Part shown: positions 63,391-64,000 of the stretch, piece by piece
Numbering within the stretch: position 1 is the first letter of the stretch
Layout of the letters: each line of letters starts with the position of its first letter
Source: Sphingomonas sp.
GTDB lineage: Bacteria > Pseudomonadota > Alphaproteobacteria > Sphingomonadales > Sphingomonadaceae
Direction: 5' to 3'
Length of the DNA: 64,000 nucleotides
Assembly: GCF_017745215.1 (NCBI RefSeq)
Contig: NZ_JAGHZV010000003.1
Location: 210,702 to 274,701 of the forward strand
Program-made: the position numbers and the translations under genes
Notes under the pieces: model-generated
The model's input: only the letters and a program-made list of their open reading frames with translations
Told to the model about the DNA's origin: nothing
Database searches by the model: none

Positions 63391-63885
63391 ATGGCCCAGG
63401 ACCCCATTCTCGTGCTCACCACCGGGGGCACGATCGACAAGCAATATTTCGACGCGCTGAGCGAGTATCAGATCGGCGACACGGTGATCGCGCGGCTGCT
63501 CGAAGTCGCGCGCGTCACCCAGCCGTTCGAGATCGCGGAGGTGCTGCGCAAGGACAGCCTCCAGCTCGACGACGCGGATCGCACGACGATCGCGGCACGG
63601 GTCGCGGCGGCGGAGCCGAGCCGGATCGTCATCACCCACGGCACCGACACGATGACCGAGACCGCCAGGGCGCTCGCCGCCATCCCCGGCAAGACGATCG
63701 TGCTGGTCGGCGCGCTCGCCCCCGCGCGCTTTGCCGAGAGCGACGCGCCGTTCAACCTCGGCATGGCCTTCGCCTGCGCCCAGGTCGCGCCGCCGGGCGT
63801 GTACATCACGATGAACGGCACGGTGTTCCCGGCGCTGGAAACCGTGAAGGACCGCGCGAAGGGCGCGTTCGTGCTGCGGGACTAG
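63391..63885 (+). CDS. Asparaginase-domain protein, N-terminal domain only
   Basis: The 164-aa protein contains the two L-asparaginase signatures, TTGGTIDKQY (first catalytic Thr) and THGTDTMTETA (second Thr with Asp-Lys region). It lacks the C-terminal domain of ~330-aa asparaginases. Such short forms are known as a separate group and may not be asparaginases. ATG 63391. An IS481-like element begins immediately after its TAG stop, yet the coding end looks natural. Confidence 0.88.
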   Translation: MAQDPILVLTTGGTIDKQYFDALSEYQIGDTVIARLLEVARVTQPFEIAEVLRKDSLQLDDADRTTIAARVAAAEPSRIVITHGTDTMTETARALAAIPGKTIVLVGALAPARFAESDAPFNLGMAFACAQVAPPGVYITMNGTVFPALETVKDRAKGAFVLRD

Positions 63886-63886
63886 G

Positions 63887-64000
63887 TGTTTGATCCCGCA
63901 GTGTGGTGGTACGTTTGACCATCACGCATGGCGGGAGGAGCTATGGGTCAGGTTCTACACGGGAGCGCCCGCACGACTGAGGCAGTCCGTCGAGCGATAC
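63887..64000 (+). mobile_element. Left end of an IS481-like insertion sequence (cut by window edge)
   Basis: Directly after the asparaginase-domain stop, a new sequence (TGTTTGATCCCGCAGTGTGG...) leads into a transposase start. TG is a common IS481 tip. The exact left end, inverted repeat and target duplication need the missing right end. Confidence 0.6.
63943..64000 (+). CDS. IS481-family transposase, N-terminal fragment
   Basis: Nineteen codons are visible: MGQVLHGSARTTEAVRRAI, the characteristic start of a widespread IS481-type transposase group, which continues into a helix-turn-helix and a DDE domain. GGGAGGAG precedes the ATG. The rest is beyond the window. Confidence 0.75.
   Translation, partial: MGQVLHGSARTTEAVRRAI

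Overview
The window is GC-rich DNA whose gene content and gene order look like a sphingomonad (Alphaproteobacteria, Sphingomonadales). Evidence for this is the tpiA-ppiD-trpE order, a chromosomal virB block, many GTG/TTG starts with ATGA-type overlaps, and a recurring REP-like palindrome (core CGTCATCCCGGC-GAAA-GCCGGGATGACG) in eight intergenic gaps. Species-level identity cannot be read from the sequence alone.

Layout. 1-10.7 kb is mostly housekeeping: a cut-off serine hydrolase, a membrane-anchored hypothetical protein, an M17 aminopeptidase coupled to a DUF2252 protein, a LuxR-HTH/VOC fusion, a DHA2-type MFS exporter, tpiA (minus), ppiD and trpE. 10.8-19.5 kb is a carbohydrate-use locus: a minus-strand operon (FucP-like MFS permease, a GH2 gene reduced to its two ends, type-B carboxylesterase, SGNH esterase, GH97) divergent from a secreted GH3 glucosidase. 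19.7-23.2 kb holds a Gfo/Idh/MocA oxidoreductase, a class-V aminotransferase and a secreted beta-helix protein. 23.4-26.9 kb is a compact RiPP-like locus: a 47-aa precursor candidate, an asparagine-synthetase-like macrocyclase without the glutaminase Cys, an HPr-kinase-like protein and a PqqD-like recognition protein. 27.0-35.0 kb is a virB2-3-4-6-8-9-10-11 type IV secretion operon without virB1, virB5, virB7, virD4 or relaxase. 35.0-36.9 kb has an L,D-transpeptidase and a small lipoprotein.

37.2-43.8 kb looks like a lipid or envelope set: diacylglycerol-kinase-like protein, Tam41-like nucleotidyltransferase, Wzx-type flippase, MmgE/PrpD-family protein, and an NTP transferase with a histone-H1-like Ala/Pro/Lys tail. 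44-48 kb has a MarR regulator with two matching operators, its divergent zinc-less quinone-oxidoreductase-like target, and an EF-G-like GTPase.

48.0-57.2 kb is the most unusual region. Seven minus-strand genes, all overlapping by about 4 bp, encode HMG-CoA reductase, UbiA prenyltransferase, a PEP-synthase/rifampin-phosphotransferase-like enzyme, a BtaA-like DUF3419 protein, a prenol/dolichol-kinase-like membrane protein, a GNAT-like protein and an acyl-AMP ligase. Together they suggest an isoprenoid-linked lipid pathway that I do not recognise. Divergent from it, 57.4-63.3 kb carries a self-contained exosortase system: a VIT-domain target with a PEP-CTERM-like tail, its exosortase, an EpsI-like protein, a response regulator and a histidine kinase. 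The window ends with a short asparaginase-domain protein and the left end of an IS481-like element.

All functional calls come from reading motifs by eye; no database search was possible.
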